From the NCBI GenBank assembly GCA_006738865.1, contig AP019701.1:124001-188000 (forward strand): a DNA stretch of 64,000 nucleotides. Reading direction: 5' to 3'. This document shows positions 7,482 to 14,977 of the stretch, in pieces (positions within the stretch are counted from its first letter, which is position 1; each line of letters starts with the position of its first letter). The notes under the pieces were generated by a model that had not been told where the DNA came from, did no database searches, and saw only the letters and a list, made by a program, of their open reading frames with translations. Source of the stretch: Allostella sp. ATCC 35155 (GTDB lineage Bacteria > Pseudomonadota > Alphaproteobacteria > ATCC43930 > Allostellaceae). The position numbers and the translations under genes are program-made.

Positions 7482-8916
7482 ACGCCGGCGCGAAGCCGAC
7501 CCGGAGCCAAGCCATCATCGCGCGCTCGGCGTCGAGATCCTTGCGCTCCTGGGTTCCTTCGGCCGCGGACGTCCGGCCGGCGGCGAAGTCGCCGATGCGC
7601 GAGGCGGCCATGCGCGCTCCGGAGCCCAGCACCGGCGAGGCGAGCACGTCATGGGGGTGGCCAGCAGCCACCTCCGCGGCGAGGACGCGGTTCAGCCGCT
7701 GGGACGGTCCCGGATCGGCATCGACCGGTGCCGCCGGCTGGACGTAGCCCGCCGCGACCATGGTCACCACGCGCCGCAGCACGCTGCCGTTCTGCGCGTC
7801 GCCCGCGACCGCGCTGAGCTCGCCCACGGTCGCCGGACCCTCGGCGAGACGATCCAGGATCGGACGGAAGGCGCTCTCGTTCAGTTCGACCGTGCCCACG
7901 GGGAAACTCACGCTCATGCGGCAGCGGTCGCGCAGCCGGACCAGCGCGAAGCGCAGGTCGCGCGCGATGTCGCGCCATTCCGCGGGCAGCATCGGGATCG
8001 GTCCGCGGACATAGATGTCGCGCCGGAAGCTGTTGTTGCGCAAGAGGTCGCCCACCGTCTCGCGCATCGGGCCGGCGGGCACTTCCGCCAGGGCCTTGGC
8101 GGTCTCGGGCGCCATCACGAACCGTTCCAGCGTGTCCACGACATCGGTGGTGCCGACGAAGGACAGCTTCGCCTGCGCCATCCGTCGCGCCACGTCGCTG
8201 TGCGGCGTCGGCTCCCAGTGGCGGACGAAATACTCGTGGAGGACGTAGCGGATATCCCCCGACTTCGTCTGTTTCACCCACTCGGACAGCGCCTTGGCGT
8301 TCTTGAAGTGACCTGCGTTGACCGCGATCAGCGACTCGAGGAAGTCGAGTGCCTTGCGGGCGCGCTCCTCGGGCGTGCCGGTGCTCTGCTCGGCATGGTC
8401 GTAGAGCAGCTTCTGGATCGGCAGGAGGCCGGTCCAGGTCGTCAGGGTGTTGTAGCTGACATAGACGATGCCGCCCGGCTTCATGTGGCGGTCGAAGAGG
8501 CCGAGAAGCGCGTCGCGGCTGGCGTTGGGGATCCAGCTCCAGATGCCGTGGATCGCCGCCATGTCGAGCGGCGGCAGGTCGTCCGGCCGCAGCTCCTCGA
8601 AGGCGCGCTCCAGCAGAACCACGTTCGCGAGCCCGGCGCGATCGGCCATGGCGCGGGCCCGCGCGATGTGGGCCGGGCTGTAGTCGATGCCGTAGAAGGT
8701 GGCGTCGGGGTTGGCCGCGGCCATGATCAGCAGGCTCAGGCCCTGGCCGCAGCCGAACTCCGCATAGGTGAAGCGACCGCTGCCGCGCGCGCCGGGGAGG
8801 CTGGCTCCGGCGTGCTGGCGATGGAGCAGCGGGACGAAGCGCAGCATCGCGGGCGACAGCGCCGAGAAGAACTTGTTCGTGTAGGGGATCGCGAAGGCGA
8901 TGTCGTCGGCGCTCAT
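7480..8916 (-). CDS. Class I SAM-dependent methyltransferase with C-terminal regulatory domain
   Basis: 478-aa protein. The N-terminal half is a Rossmann methyltransferase: TYAEFGCGQGLSLLIMAAAN is motif I, FYGIDYSPAHIARAR is motif II, and GGIVYVSYNTLTTW is a post-motif strand. The second half resembles the methyltransferase regulatory domain found in large putative protein methyltransferases (ESLIAVNAGHFKNAKALSEW and DIYVRGPIPM). The substrate is unknown; such proteins are often linked to protein or surface-glycan modification. The start MSADDIAFAIPYTNKFF at 8916 begins the conserved region directly. It is convergent with the CMD gene, with 9 bp between them. Confidence 0.85.
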   Translation of the reverse strand: MSADDIAFAIPYTNKFFSALSPAMLRFVPLLHRQHAGASLPGARGSGRFTYAEFGCGQGLSLLIMAAANPDATFYGIDYSPAHIARARAMADRAGLANVVLLERAFEELRPDDLPPLDMAAIHGIWSWIPNASRDALLGLFDRHMKPGGIVYVSYNTLTTWTGLLPIQKLLYDHAEQSTGTPEERARKALDFLESLIAVNAGHFKNAKALSEWVKQTKSGDIRYVLHEYFVRHWEPTPHSDVARRMAQAKLSFVGTTDVVDTLERFVMAPETAKALAEVPAGPMRETVGDLLRNNSFRRDIYVRGPIPMLPAEWRDIARDLRFALVRLRDRCRMSVSFPVGTVELNESAFRPILDRLAEGPATVGELSAVAGDAQNGSVLRRVVTMVAAGYVQPAAPVDADPGPSQRLNRVLAAEVAAGHPHDVLASPVLGSGARMAASRIGDFAAGRTSAAEGTQERKDLDAERAMMAWLRVGFAPA

Positions 8917-8995
8917 GGATGCGGTGCCTCGTCCGGCGTCGGGGTCCGGACGTTAGCATCGCGCTCGGCGCCGACGCCAATGCGCCCGCGGGCCA

Positions 8996-9484
8996 TCAGG
9001 CATAGGCGGCGTAGCGGCCGCAGATCGCAGCCGCGGTCCAGGCGGCGAGCGAGACGAGCGCGGCTAGGCGGGCCGATGCCGGAACGCCCTCCCAGGAGGC
9101 AACATCCCGGAAGCGCCCGCGATGGAAGAGGACGATGTTGGCGATCCCGATCCCGATCGCCGCGAACTTCGCCAGGAAGATCGGGTTGCCGACGATCGGG
9201 CCGGCCTCGGCGACGAACAGCACCAGACCGGTCGGCAGGGCGAGCGCGAAGCCGACCTTCGCCACCGGCAGCAGCAAGGCGGCCGCGTCCGCCGGCCGCG
9301 TCGCGCGAAGGACGCCCAGCAGCCGCAGGTCCAGCGCGGCGATGGCGCCCAGCAACAGCGCCACGCCCAGGACGTGAAGGACGTTGGACCAGGGATAGAT
9401 CCAGACCGAACCGCGGATCAGGTCGCCGGCCGCCGATTTCTCGATCGCGGTCGCCCAGGCGAGGATCGTGGCGCCGGCATCCAT
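8996..9484 (-). CDS. Small integral membrane protein, DUF6644-like
   Basis: 162 aa with about four transmembrane stretches: roughly residues 30-52 (WSNVLHVLGVALLLGAIAAL), 68-90, 100-122 and 138-158. His residues lie at membrane boundaries (NVLHVLG and VLFHRGR), which could bind haem or metal, but this is speculation. The WIYPWSNVLHV motif is typical of uncharacterised DUF6644 proteins as I recall the family. It is followed upstream, 19 bp away on the same strand, by a periplasmic DUF6152-like gene, so the two probably form a pair. Confidence 0.65.
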   Translation of the reverse strand: MDAGATILAWATAIEKSAAGDLIRGSVWIYPWSNVLHVLGVALLLGAIAALDLRLLGVLRATRPADAAALLLPVAKVGFALALPTGLVLFVAEAGPIVGNPIFLAKFAAIGIGIANIVLFHRGRFRDVASWEGVPASARLAALVSLAAWTAAAICGRYAAYA

Positions 9485-9503
9485 CGCGGGAGGCGGAACC
9501 CGG

Positions 9504-9863
9504 CTATCTCAGTTCGACGGTCTTGCCCTCGGCGATGACGCGCTCGGCGCGCAACTCGGCCTCGTCGGTGCGATGGGGGTAGCCGACCGCCGTCACCGAC
9601 TTGCCGACGGCGACCATCTCCGGCGTCAGGCCGCGCGCCCGCATCCGCGACGGCGGTGCCAGGATGACGAACCAGGTCTTGCCGCCGGCCTCCAGCCGCA
9701 TCGTTCCGTGCGGATTGCCGTAATGGATCTCCCGCACCGTGCCGGAGAGTTCCAGGGGGCGGCCGGAATCATAGGAGCCCCAGCCGTGATGGGCGGCGAG
9801 CGGGGCGGCGACGAGGAGGGCGGCGAGGCCGGCGGGGATGGCGGCTGCGGGCAGTGCGCGCAT
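9504..9863 (-). CDS. Periplasmic DUF6152-like protein
   Basis: 119-aa exported protein. A signal peptide (MRALPAAAIPAGLAALLVAA) is cleaved near PLAAHHG. The mature part begins HHGWGSYDSGRPLELSGTV, followed by YGNPHGTMRLEAGGKTW, a pattern typical of DUF6152 proteins, which are small OB-like beta proteins. The HH at the mature N-terminus could bind metal (inference). The function is unknown. The start at 9863 was chosen because it begins the signal peptide; a much longer open frame upstream shadows the ketopantoate-reductase gene. The DUF6644-like membrane protein lies immediately downstream. Confidence 0.75.
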   Translation of the reverse strand: MRALPAAAIPAGLAALLVAAPLAAHHGWGSYDSGRPLELSGTVREIHYGNPHGTMRLEAGGKTWFVILAPPSRMRARGLTPEMVAVGKSVTAVGYPHRTDEAELRAERVIAEGKTVELR

Positions 9864-10013
9864 GGCTTGGCTCCGGGACGGTTGCACCCGGTGGGATATG
9901 GTGCGGACGGCGGCGTCGACCAGCCCTGCCACGGTCGCCTTTCCGTTCCGACGCGGCGCCGGCACCGCTATGCTGTGGCCCCAGGCAAAATGGCACGAAC
10001 GGCGGGAGCGGGC

Positions 10014-10910
10014 ATGAAGATCGGCGTGATGGGCGCGGGCGCAGTCGGTTGCTACTACGGGGCCATGCTGGCGATGGCGGGCCACGACGTCACGCTGGTC
10101 GGCCGGCAGGCGCTGGCGGATCGCGTGTCCGCGGACGGCCTGCGCTTCCAGAGCGCCGACATCGACCGTTCCGTGCCCATGGCCGCATCGGTCGATCCGG
10201 CCGCGCTGGCCGGATGCGAACTCGTCCTCTTCTGCGTGAAGTCGACCGACACCGAGGCCGCCGGGGCGGCGATCCGCCCCCACCTCGCGCCGGGTGCCGC
10301 CGTCTTCTCCTTCCAGAACGGCGTCGACAATGCCGATCGTCTCGGCGCGGTGCTGGGCCGGCCGGTGGTTCCGACCGTGGTCTATGTCGCCGCCGGCATG
10401 GGCGGCGCCGGCCATGTCCAGCACCACGGCCGCGGCGACATCGTCGTCGGCCGCTTTCCCTCCGACGAGACCGTCGCGGAGATGTTCCGCGCCGCCGGGA
10501 TTCCCACGACCGTGTCCGACGGGGTGCGCGCGGTGCTGTGGGGCAAGCTCGTCACGAACTGCGCGCACAATGCGCTCTCGGCCGTCGGACAGGCATCCTA
10601 CGGCCACATGACGCGGGTGCCGGGGGTGACCGACGTCATGTCGGACGTGGTCGACGAATGCATGGCGGTGGCCGCCGGCCTGGGCATCGCCCTGCCGGCG
10701 GGGATCAAGGAGATGGTGCTCGGCGTCGCCGCCTCGATGCCCGGCCAGCATTCCTCGACGGCCCAGGACGTGGCCCGCCACAAGCCGACCGAGATCGAGC
10801 ACCTCAACGGCTATGTCGTGCGCCAGGGACAGGCGCTGGGAATCCCGACGCCCGTCAACCGGGCGCTCCTGGCGATGGTCCGGCTGGTGGAGTCGAAATA
10901 CGCCGGGTAG
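10014..10910 (+). CDS. 2-dehydropantoate 2-reductase family protein (ApbA/PanE)
   Basis: 298-aa NADPH-dependent reductase. KIGVMGAGAVGCYYGAML is the dinucleotide-binding GxGxxG motif. The middle carries FCVKSTDTEA and FSFQNGVDNAD, and the helical C-terminal domain has LWGKLVTNCAHNALSA, containing the conserved Lys and Asn of ApbA/PanE, plus KPTEIEHLNGYVVRQG. In pantothenate synthesis the family reduces ketopantoate to pantoate, but several paralogues act on other 2-oxo acids, so panE is not assigned. A GGGAG ribosome-binding site precedes the ATG at 10014. It is divergent from the DUF6152-like gene, with 150 bp between them. Confidence 0.9.
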   Translation: MKIGVMGAGAVGCYYGAMLAMAGHDVTLVGRQALADRVSADGLRFQSADIDRSVPMAASVDPAALAGCELVLFCVKSTDTEAAGAAIRPHLAPGAAVFSFQNGVDNADRLGAVLGRPVVPTVVYVAAGMGGAGHVQHHGRGDIVVGRFPSDETVAEMFRAAGIPTTVSDGVRAVLWGKLVTNCAHNALSAVGQASYGHMTRVPGVTDVMSDVVDECMAVAAGLGIALPAGIKEMVLGVAASMPGQHSSTAQDVARHKPTEIEHLNGYVVRQGQALGIPTPVNRALLAMVRLVESKYAG

Positions 10911-10915
10911 CGGCC

Positions 10916-11314
10916 TCAGGCCGGCGTGAAGTGCATGGCGACGCCGTTGATGCAATAGCGCTGGAAGGTCGGCGGCGGGCCGTCGTCGAAGACATGCCCG
11001 AGATGGCTGCCGCAGTTGGCGCAATGCACCTCGGTCCGCACCATCCCGTGCGAGGCGTCGACATCCGTCTCGACGGCACCGGGAATCGGGTCGTCGAAGC
11101 TGGGCCAGCCGGTGCCGCTCTCGAACTTGCCCGCGCTCTCGAACAGCGGCGCATCACAGCCCACGCAGGAGAACCGGCCCGGACGCTTCTCGTAGAGGAG
11201 GGCGCAGCTGCCGGGCCGCTCGGTGCCGTGCCGCCGCATGACGGCGTACTGCTCGGGCGTCAGCCGGGCCTGCCATTCCGCCTCGCTGCGGGTGACCGGG
11301 AAGGTCTTGCTCAT
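10916..11314 (-). CDS. msrB: Peptide-methionine (R)-S-oxide reductase MsrB
   Basis: Repairs oxidised methionine by reducing methionine-R-sulfoxide. 132 aa, normal for MsrB. Structural zinc cysteines are Cys50/Cys53 (CVGC) and Cys98/Cys101 (CANC). GTGWPSFDDPI is the substrate-binding block and RYCING holds the catalytic Cys121. No signal peptide, so cytoplasmic. The start at 11314 (MSKTFPVTRSEAEW) matches the family N-terminus. Its stop lies 5 bp from the convergent reductase gene's stop, with a small 5-bp dyad around the TCA at 10916. Confidence 0.96.
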   Translation of the reverse strand: MSKTFPVTRSEAEWQARLTPEQYAVMRRHGTERPGSCALLYEKRPGRFSCVGCDAPLFESAGKFESGTGWPSFDDPIPGAVETDVDASHGMVRTEVHCANCGSHLGHVFDDGPPPTFQRYCINGVAMHFTPA

Positions 11315-11390
11315 GCCCTGATCCTTCGGTGATGGAGCGCTGGGCCAGGATATCGGGACTGCGCCCGCGGGGCAAAAGGGCCCGATGCGA

Positions 11391-12896
11391 TCACGACGCC
11401 GCGACCTGGGCGCCGGGCTCCGGCAGGCCGTCGGCAAGGGCTGTCAGAAGGCGCGCGCGGTCGAGCTTGCCGAGGTCGTTCGTCGGGATCGCAGGCAGGG
11501 CGACGATGCGGCGCGGGAGCTTGAACATGGCCAGCCGCTTCGCGCAGTGCTGCCGGAGTTCCACCCCGCTGGCCGACCGGCGCAGCACCACGCCGGCGAC
11601 CGGTACCGTCCGGCCGCCGACCACCAGGCCGACCACGGCGACGGCCCGGACGGCTTCGTGGCTGCGCAGCGCGTCCTCGATCTCCACCGGATAGACCTTG
11701 CGCCCGTCGACGTTGATCACGTCGTCCGAACGTCCCAGCAGGCGCACGAAGCCCGCCGCGTCAATGGCGGCGAGATCGCCGGGCACGAACCATCCGTCGC
11801 GGAAGTGGCGCGCATCGGCTTCGGCATCGCGATGGTAGCCCGGCGGAATGCAGTCCCCACGGAACTGGATCTCGCCCACCCCATCGGGCCCGCTCGCCGA
11901 TGTGTCAGCCGCGTCCAGGGCGGCCTCGATGCCGGGAACGATCCGGCCGACACTGTCCTCCGGGGCGTCGTCCTCCGGCCGGAGGATCGCGATGGGGCCT
12001 ACCTCGTTGGTGCCGTAGAGGACATGGATGCCGCGCGCGATGCGTGAGCGCGCCTGCGCCAGCGATCCGGGATGGAGGCGCGCGCCGGTCACGATGATGC
12101 AGCGAACGTGATCGATCAGCGGGCCGGGGCCGGCCGATGCGGCCAGCGCCTCTTCGATCATGGCCGGCGTCATGACCATCCAGCTGATGCCGTGGCGGCG
12201 CGTGGTTGCGGCGAGCGCGTCTGCGGTCGTCAGGCGGTCGGGAAAGACGACGGTGCCGCCATAATGCAGCATCCGCAGGGCAGCGACCCGCCCGAGATTG
12301 AAGCCGACATCGATGATGGCGAGATACCGGTCGTGCGCGCTCGCGCCGAGCAGGTCGCCGAGGCGGGTGATGCGCAGAATCTCGTGCCGGTGCGTGTAGA
12401 GCATCGCCTTGGGCTGCCCGGTCGAACCGGCGGACAGCGAGAACAGCCATGGCGCATCGGGGCCCGGCGGGGGTGGCAGCGGCCCATCCTCGATCCATCG
12501 CTCGGCAGTCGGAATCAGAAGGGGTAGCCCGGGGAGCGCGTCGTCGGGGGCTTGGCCGATCACGACCCTGGCGCCGAGCCGGGACGCGAGGGCACTTCGC
12601 ACGGCGATCGGCGCATCCCGGTCGAGGGGCAGTACCACGGCGCCGAGGCGGCCGAGGGCATGCAGGAGGACGAGGTGCTCGGCGTCGCTGCGGCGCGACA
12701 GGCCGGTCACGATCCCGGGGCCGCAGCCCCGCCGGGCCAGCCAGGCCGCTGCCGCCAGGACCGTCCGGCGGAATGCCGCCATGCCGATCGTCGCCTGCGG
12801 CGTGACGATCGCCGGACGATCCGGAGCGGTCGTCGCGAAATGGTCGATCGGGGCGAAGAGGCAGCCCCATCGGTCCGGTGCTTGCGGCAAGTCCAT
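11391..12896 (-). CDS. AMP-dependent acyl-CoA synthetase/ligase family protein
   Basis: 501-aa adenylate-forming enzyme. Motifs are the P-loop SAGSTGQPKAMLYTH, the adenine-binding VLYGTNEVG, the GWFVPGDLA hinge region, GRSDDVINVDGRKVYPVEIE (A8), and the C-terminal catalytic Lys in NDLGKLDRARL. All core ATP-binding and catalytic positions are present, so it should activate a carboxylic acid as an acyl-adenylate and probably transfer it to CoA. The substrate is unknown. No carrier protein, thioesterase or condensing enzyme is adjacent, so it looks like an orphan acyl-CoA ligase. It is transcribed alone. Confidence 0.88.
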   Translation of the reverse strand: MDLPQAPDRWGCLFAPIDHFATTAPDRPAIVTPQATIGMAAFRRTVLAAAAWLARRGCGPGIVTGLSRRSDAEHLVLLHALGRLGAVVLPLDRDAPIAVRSALASRLGARVVIGQAPDDALPGLPLLIPTAERWIEDGPLPPPPGPDAPWLFSLSAGSTGQPKAMLYTHRHEILRITRLGDLLGASAHDRYLAIIDVGFNLGRVAALRMLHYGGTVVFPDRLTTADALAATTRRHGISWMVMTPAMIEEALAASAGPGPLIDHVRCIIVTGARLHPGSLAQARSRIARGIHVLYGTNEVGPIAILRPEDDAPEDSVGRIVPGIEAALDAADTSASGPDGVGEIQFRGDCIPPGYHRDAEADARHFRDGWFVPGDLAAIDAAGFVRLLGRSDDVINVDGRKVYPVEIEDALRSHEAVRAVAVVGLVVGGRTVPVAGVVLRRSASGVELRQHCAKRLAMFKLPRRIVALPAIPTNDLGKLDRARLLTALADGLPEPGAQVAAS

Positions 12897-12999
12897 CCGC
12901 TCGTGTCCCCGATCATATGGCCGGTCGCTGCGGCCGATATCCTATCGGGGGTTGATGGTGACGCAACCGCCCCGGCTTTGGGGAGTGCGCACCTGCGCT

Positions 13000-13683
13000 T
13001 CAGGTTGCCGACAGAAGCCCGATCGCGGCCGCCGCGGCATTGCGGACGTGCGTGACGGCGGCGGCGCGGGCGCGCGCGCCATCGCGGGAATCGAGTGCCG
13101 CCATCAGCTCGGTCAGTTCGGCGATGCTGTCCGCGCTGCGCCCGGGCACCTGCAGGGAGGTGGCCCGCAGGAGCATGACGCGGGCGTTCAGCATCCGCAG
13201 GCTGATGCCCAGCGCCTCGTTGCCGGAGCCGTCGACGAGGCAGTCGTAGAAGTGGTTCTTGGCCCGCAGCCGGGCGAGCGGATCGGCGTCGTCGAAGGAT
13301 GCCTTGAGCCGTTCGAAGGCAACGGCCAGCGCCGCCCGCTGCGCGGTCGATGCCTGCTCGGCGAAGAGCTGGCAGGCCAATCCTTCGAGCTCGATCCGCA
13401 CCTGGTAGATGCCGCGCGCCTGATCGGGGGTGACCCGGGCCACCACCGGGCCGCGATGCGGCACGACCTGGATCAGCCCCTCCGACTCCAGCTGGCGCAG
13501 GGCCTCGCGGACGAGCGTCCGGCTGACGCCGGTCATCTCGCAGAGTTCGCGCTCCGGCAGGCGCTCGCCGGCCCGGAAGCGGCCGATCGCGATGGCGTAG
13601 CGGATGCTCTCGGTGACGCTGTGGCGCAGCGGCGCTGCAACCCGCTCCACCCGGAACTGCTGATCCGCCGCCAAGCCGCTCAT
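13000..13683 (-). CDS. GntR family transcriptional regulator, FCD (FadR C-terminal) type
   Basis: 227-aa repressor-type regulator. The N-terminal winged helix (residues about 20-90) includes AGERLPERELCEMTGVSRTL followed by VREALRQLESEGLI. The C-terminal FCD ligand domain has GIYQVRIELEGLACQ, KNHFYDCLVDGSGN and AVTHVRNAAAA, containing the Asp/Glu and His metal-ligand positions of the family. FCD members often sense carboxylic acids. It lies next to a TRAP importer and PrpD gene set and has an ATACAGTAT dyad in its own promoter, so local regulation and autoregulation are likely (inference). Confidence 0.93.
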   Translation of the reverse strand: MSGLAADQQFRVERVAAPLRHSVTESIRYAIAIGRFRAGERLPERELCEMTGVSRTLVREALRQLESEGLIQVVPHRGPVVARVTPDQARGIYQVRIELEGLACQLFAEQASTAQRAALAVAFERLKASFDDADPLARLRAKNHFYDCLVDGSGNEALGISLRMLNARVMLLRATSLQVPGRSADSIAELTELMAALDSRDGARARAAAVTHVRNAAAAAIGLLSAT

Positions 13684-13720
13684 CGCCCTCGTCCGCCTCC
13701 GTCCGTCGGTTCCACGCGAC

Positions 13721-13731
13721 TATACAGTATC
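13721..13731. promoter_or_regulatory. Putative GntR operator upstream of the GntR gene
   Basis: TATACAGTATC, containing the perfect dyad ATAC-A-GTAT (13722-13730), lies 38 bp upstream of the GntR start codon as an A/T island in G+C-rich DNA. Its core differs by one base from ATACAATAT found upstream of the TRAP genes. The assignment is by motif resemblance and position. Confidence 0.45.
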
Positions 13732-13749
13732 GGCCGGGCAGGGCGACGA

Positions 13750-13779
13750 AGCGGCGGCGCTGCGTGCAACGCCGCCGCT
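13750..13779 (-). terminator. Hairpin after TRAP binding-protein gene
   Basis: A 10-bp stem AGCGGCGGCG (13750-13759) / CGCCGCCGCT (13770-13779) with a 10-nt loop, starting 9 nt past the stop of the DctP-type gene on the minus strand. There is no clear T run. It probably separates this gene from the GntR gene downstream. Confidence 0.6.
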
Positions 13780-13787
13780 CCCTCCGG

Positions 13788-14804
13788 TCAGGACGCCGGC
13801 TTGCCGAGCGCCGCGCGGATGCGGTTGACATAGGCCGGGCCGTCGAAGTCGACCTCCTTGGCGCGGGCATACCAGCTGTCGAAGGCCGCCTTGGAATATT
13901 CGGCCGAGTTGATCTTGCGCCGCTCGGCCTCAGGCGCCGTCCAGGGCGTGATGCCGTTCTTCTTCATGTTGTCGAGCGCGGCCTGGACGAAGGCGTTGTA
14001 GGTGCCGAAGGCATCCTTCTGCAGTCCGTTCATCGCCGTCTGCATCTGCTGGCGGACGTCGGCCGGCATCCCGGCCCATTCGGCCTTGTTGACGAGGATG
14101 GCCCAGCCGGTGATCGGCCCGATCCCCCAGTCCTGCACGTTCTTGGCGATCCGCCACAGCTCCATCGCCCCGCCGACGCAGGTCGAGGTGAAGACCCCGT
14201 CGATCACGCCGCGCTCCAGGGCCGGCATGATCTCGAGCATCGACATCGCCACCGGCTTCGCGCCCAGCGCATTCATCTGGGCCGCCGTCTGGGGGTTGTG
14301 GACGCGCAGGCGCTTGTTCTTGAAGTCGTCGATCGAGTGGATGGGCGTCTTGGAGAACAGCCGCGTCGGGCACCAGGCCCCCTCGGCCAGGACCACCGCT
14401 CCCCACTTCTCGTCCCAGATGCGGGCGACGTCCTTGGCCCAGAAGGCGTCGCGGACCTTCTGGTAGTCCTCGATGTTGCCGATCAGGTCGGGCAGGTTGA
14501 AGATGCCCATGCGCGGCTCGTCGGCCGCCAGATAGGTGTGCAGCGCCGCCGACATCGGCAGGCGGCCGTCGCGGACGGCCGACGCGATCTGGGCCGGCGC
14601 CACCAGGGAATCGCTGACCGTGATCTGCACCCGGCCGCCGGTCGCCTTGGCGACCCGCTCCGGCACGCTCGCCGTCATGGCCGAGTAGGCGTCGCCGGGC
14701 GAGACGATGATGCCCATCGTCAGGTCGATCTTCTGTGCCAAGGCGGCCCCCGGCAGCGCAAGGCCTGCCACGACCGCGGCGGCGGCCGCGAACATCGTCT
14801 TCAT
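13788..14804 (-). CDS. TRAP transporter substrate-binding protein, DctP family
   Basis: 338-aa periplasmic receptor. The signal peptide MKTMFAAAAAVVAGLALPG is cleaved near ALAQ. The mature protein begins KIDLTMGIIVSPGDAYSAM. FKNKRLRVHNPQTAAQMNAL carries the conserved Arg that contacts the ligand carboxylate in DctP proteins, and LEIMPALERGVIDGVFTST matches the family hinge region. It therefore probably binds an organic acid. It is divergent from the fused DctQM permease instead of being upstream in the same operon; the shared 173-bp region contains a GntR-type dyad. Confidence 0.93.
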   Translation of the reverse strand: MKTMFAAAAAVVAGLALPGAALAQKIDLTMGIIVSPGDAYSAMTASVPERVAKATGGRVQITVSDSLVAPAQIASAVRDGRLPMSAALHTYLAADEPRMGIFNLPDLIGNIEDYQKVRDAFWAKDVARIWDEKWGAVVLAEGAWCPTRLFSKTPIHSIDDFKNKRLRVHNPQTAAQMNALGAKPVAMSMLEIMPALERGVIDGVFTSTCVGGAMELWRIAKNVQDWGIGPITGWAILVNKAEWAGMPADVRQQMQTAMNGLQKDAFGTYNAFVQAALDNMKKNGITPWTAPEAERRKINSAEYSKAAFDSWYARAKEVDFDGPAYVNRIRAALGKPAS

Positions 14805-14879
14805 GGTTCATCTCCTCCCGAAGCGCAGGACCGTTTCGGCCCCTTCAGGGCGTACCCCGATGGCACGCCCGTAATGCGA

Positions 14880-14892
14880 TCATACAATATGA
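14880..14892. promoter_or_regulatory. Putative GntR operator in the divergent TRAP promoter region
   Basis: TCATACAATATGA is a perfect palindrome with 5-bp arms and a 3-nt centre, between the TRAP binding-protein gene (starting at 14804) and the DctQM permease gene (starting at 14978). The form fits FCD-type GntR operators, and the GntR gene is 1.2 kb away. Related cores occur at 13722 and 21024. Confidence 0.55.
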
Positions 14893-14977
14893 CGATAGGA
14901 TTGCGCGTCAAGCGAAGCCCATGCTACCGGTCCCCGAACCCTGCCGGCGGGCAGGGCGGAGAACCCGGGAGGACGAT

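Noticed and set aside
10911-10923. CGGCC-TCA-GGCCG as a terminator between the ketopantoate-reductase-family and msrB genes
   Set aside because: Only 5 bp of stem with a 3-nt loop and no T run; too weak to list as a feature, though it fits the stop-codon pattern reported above.
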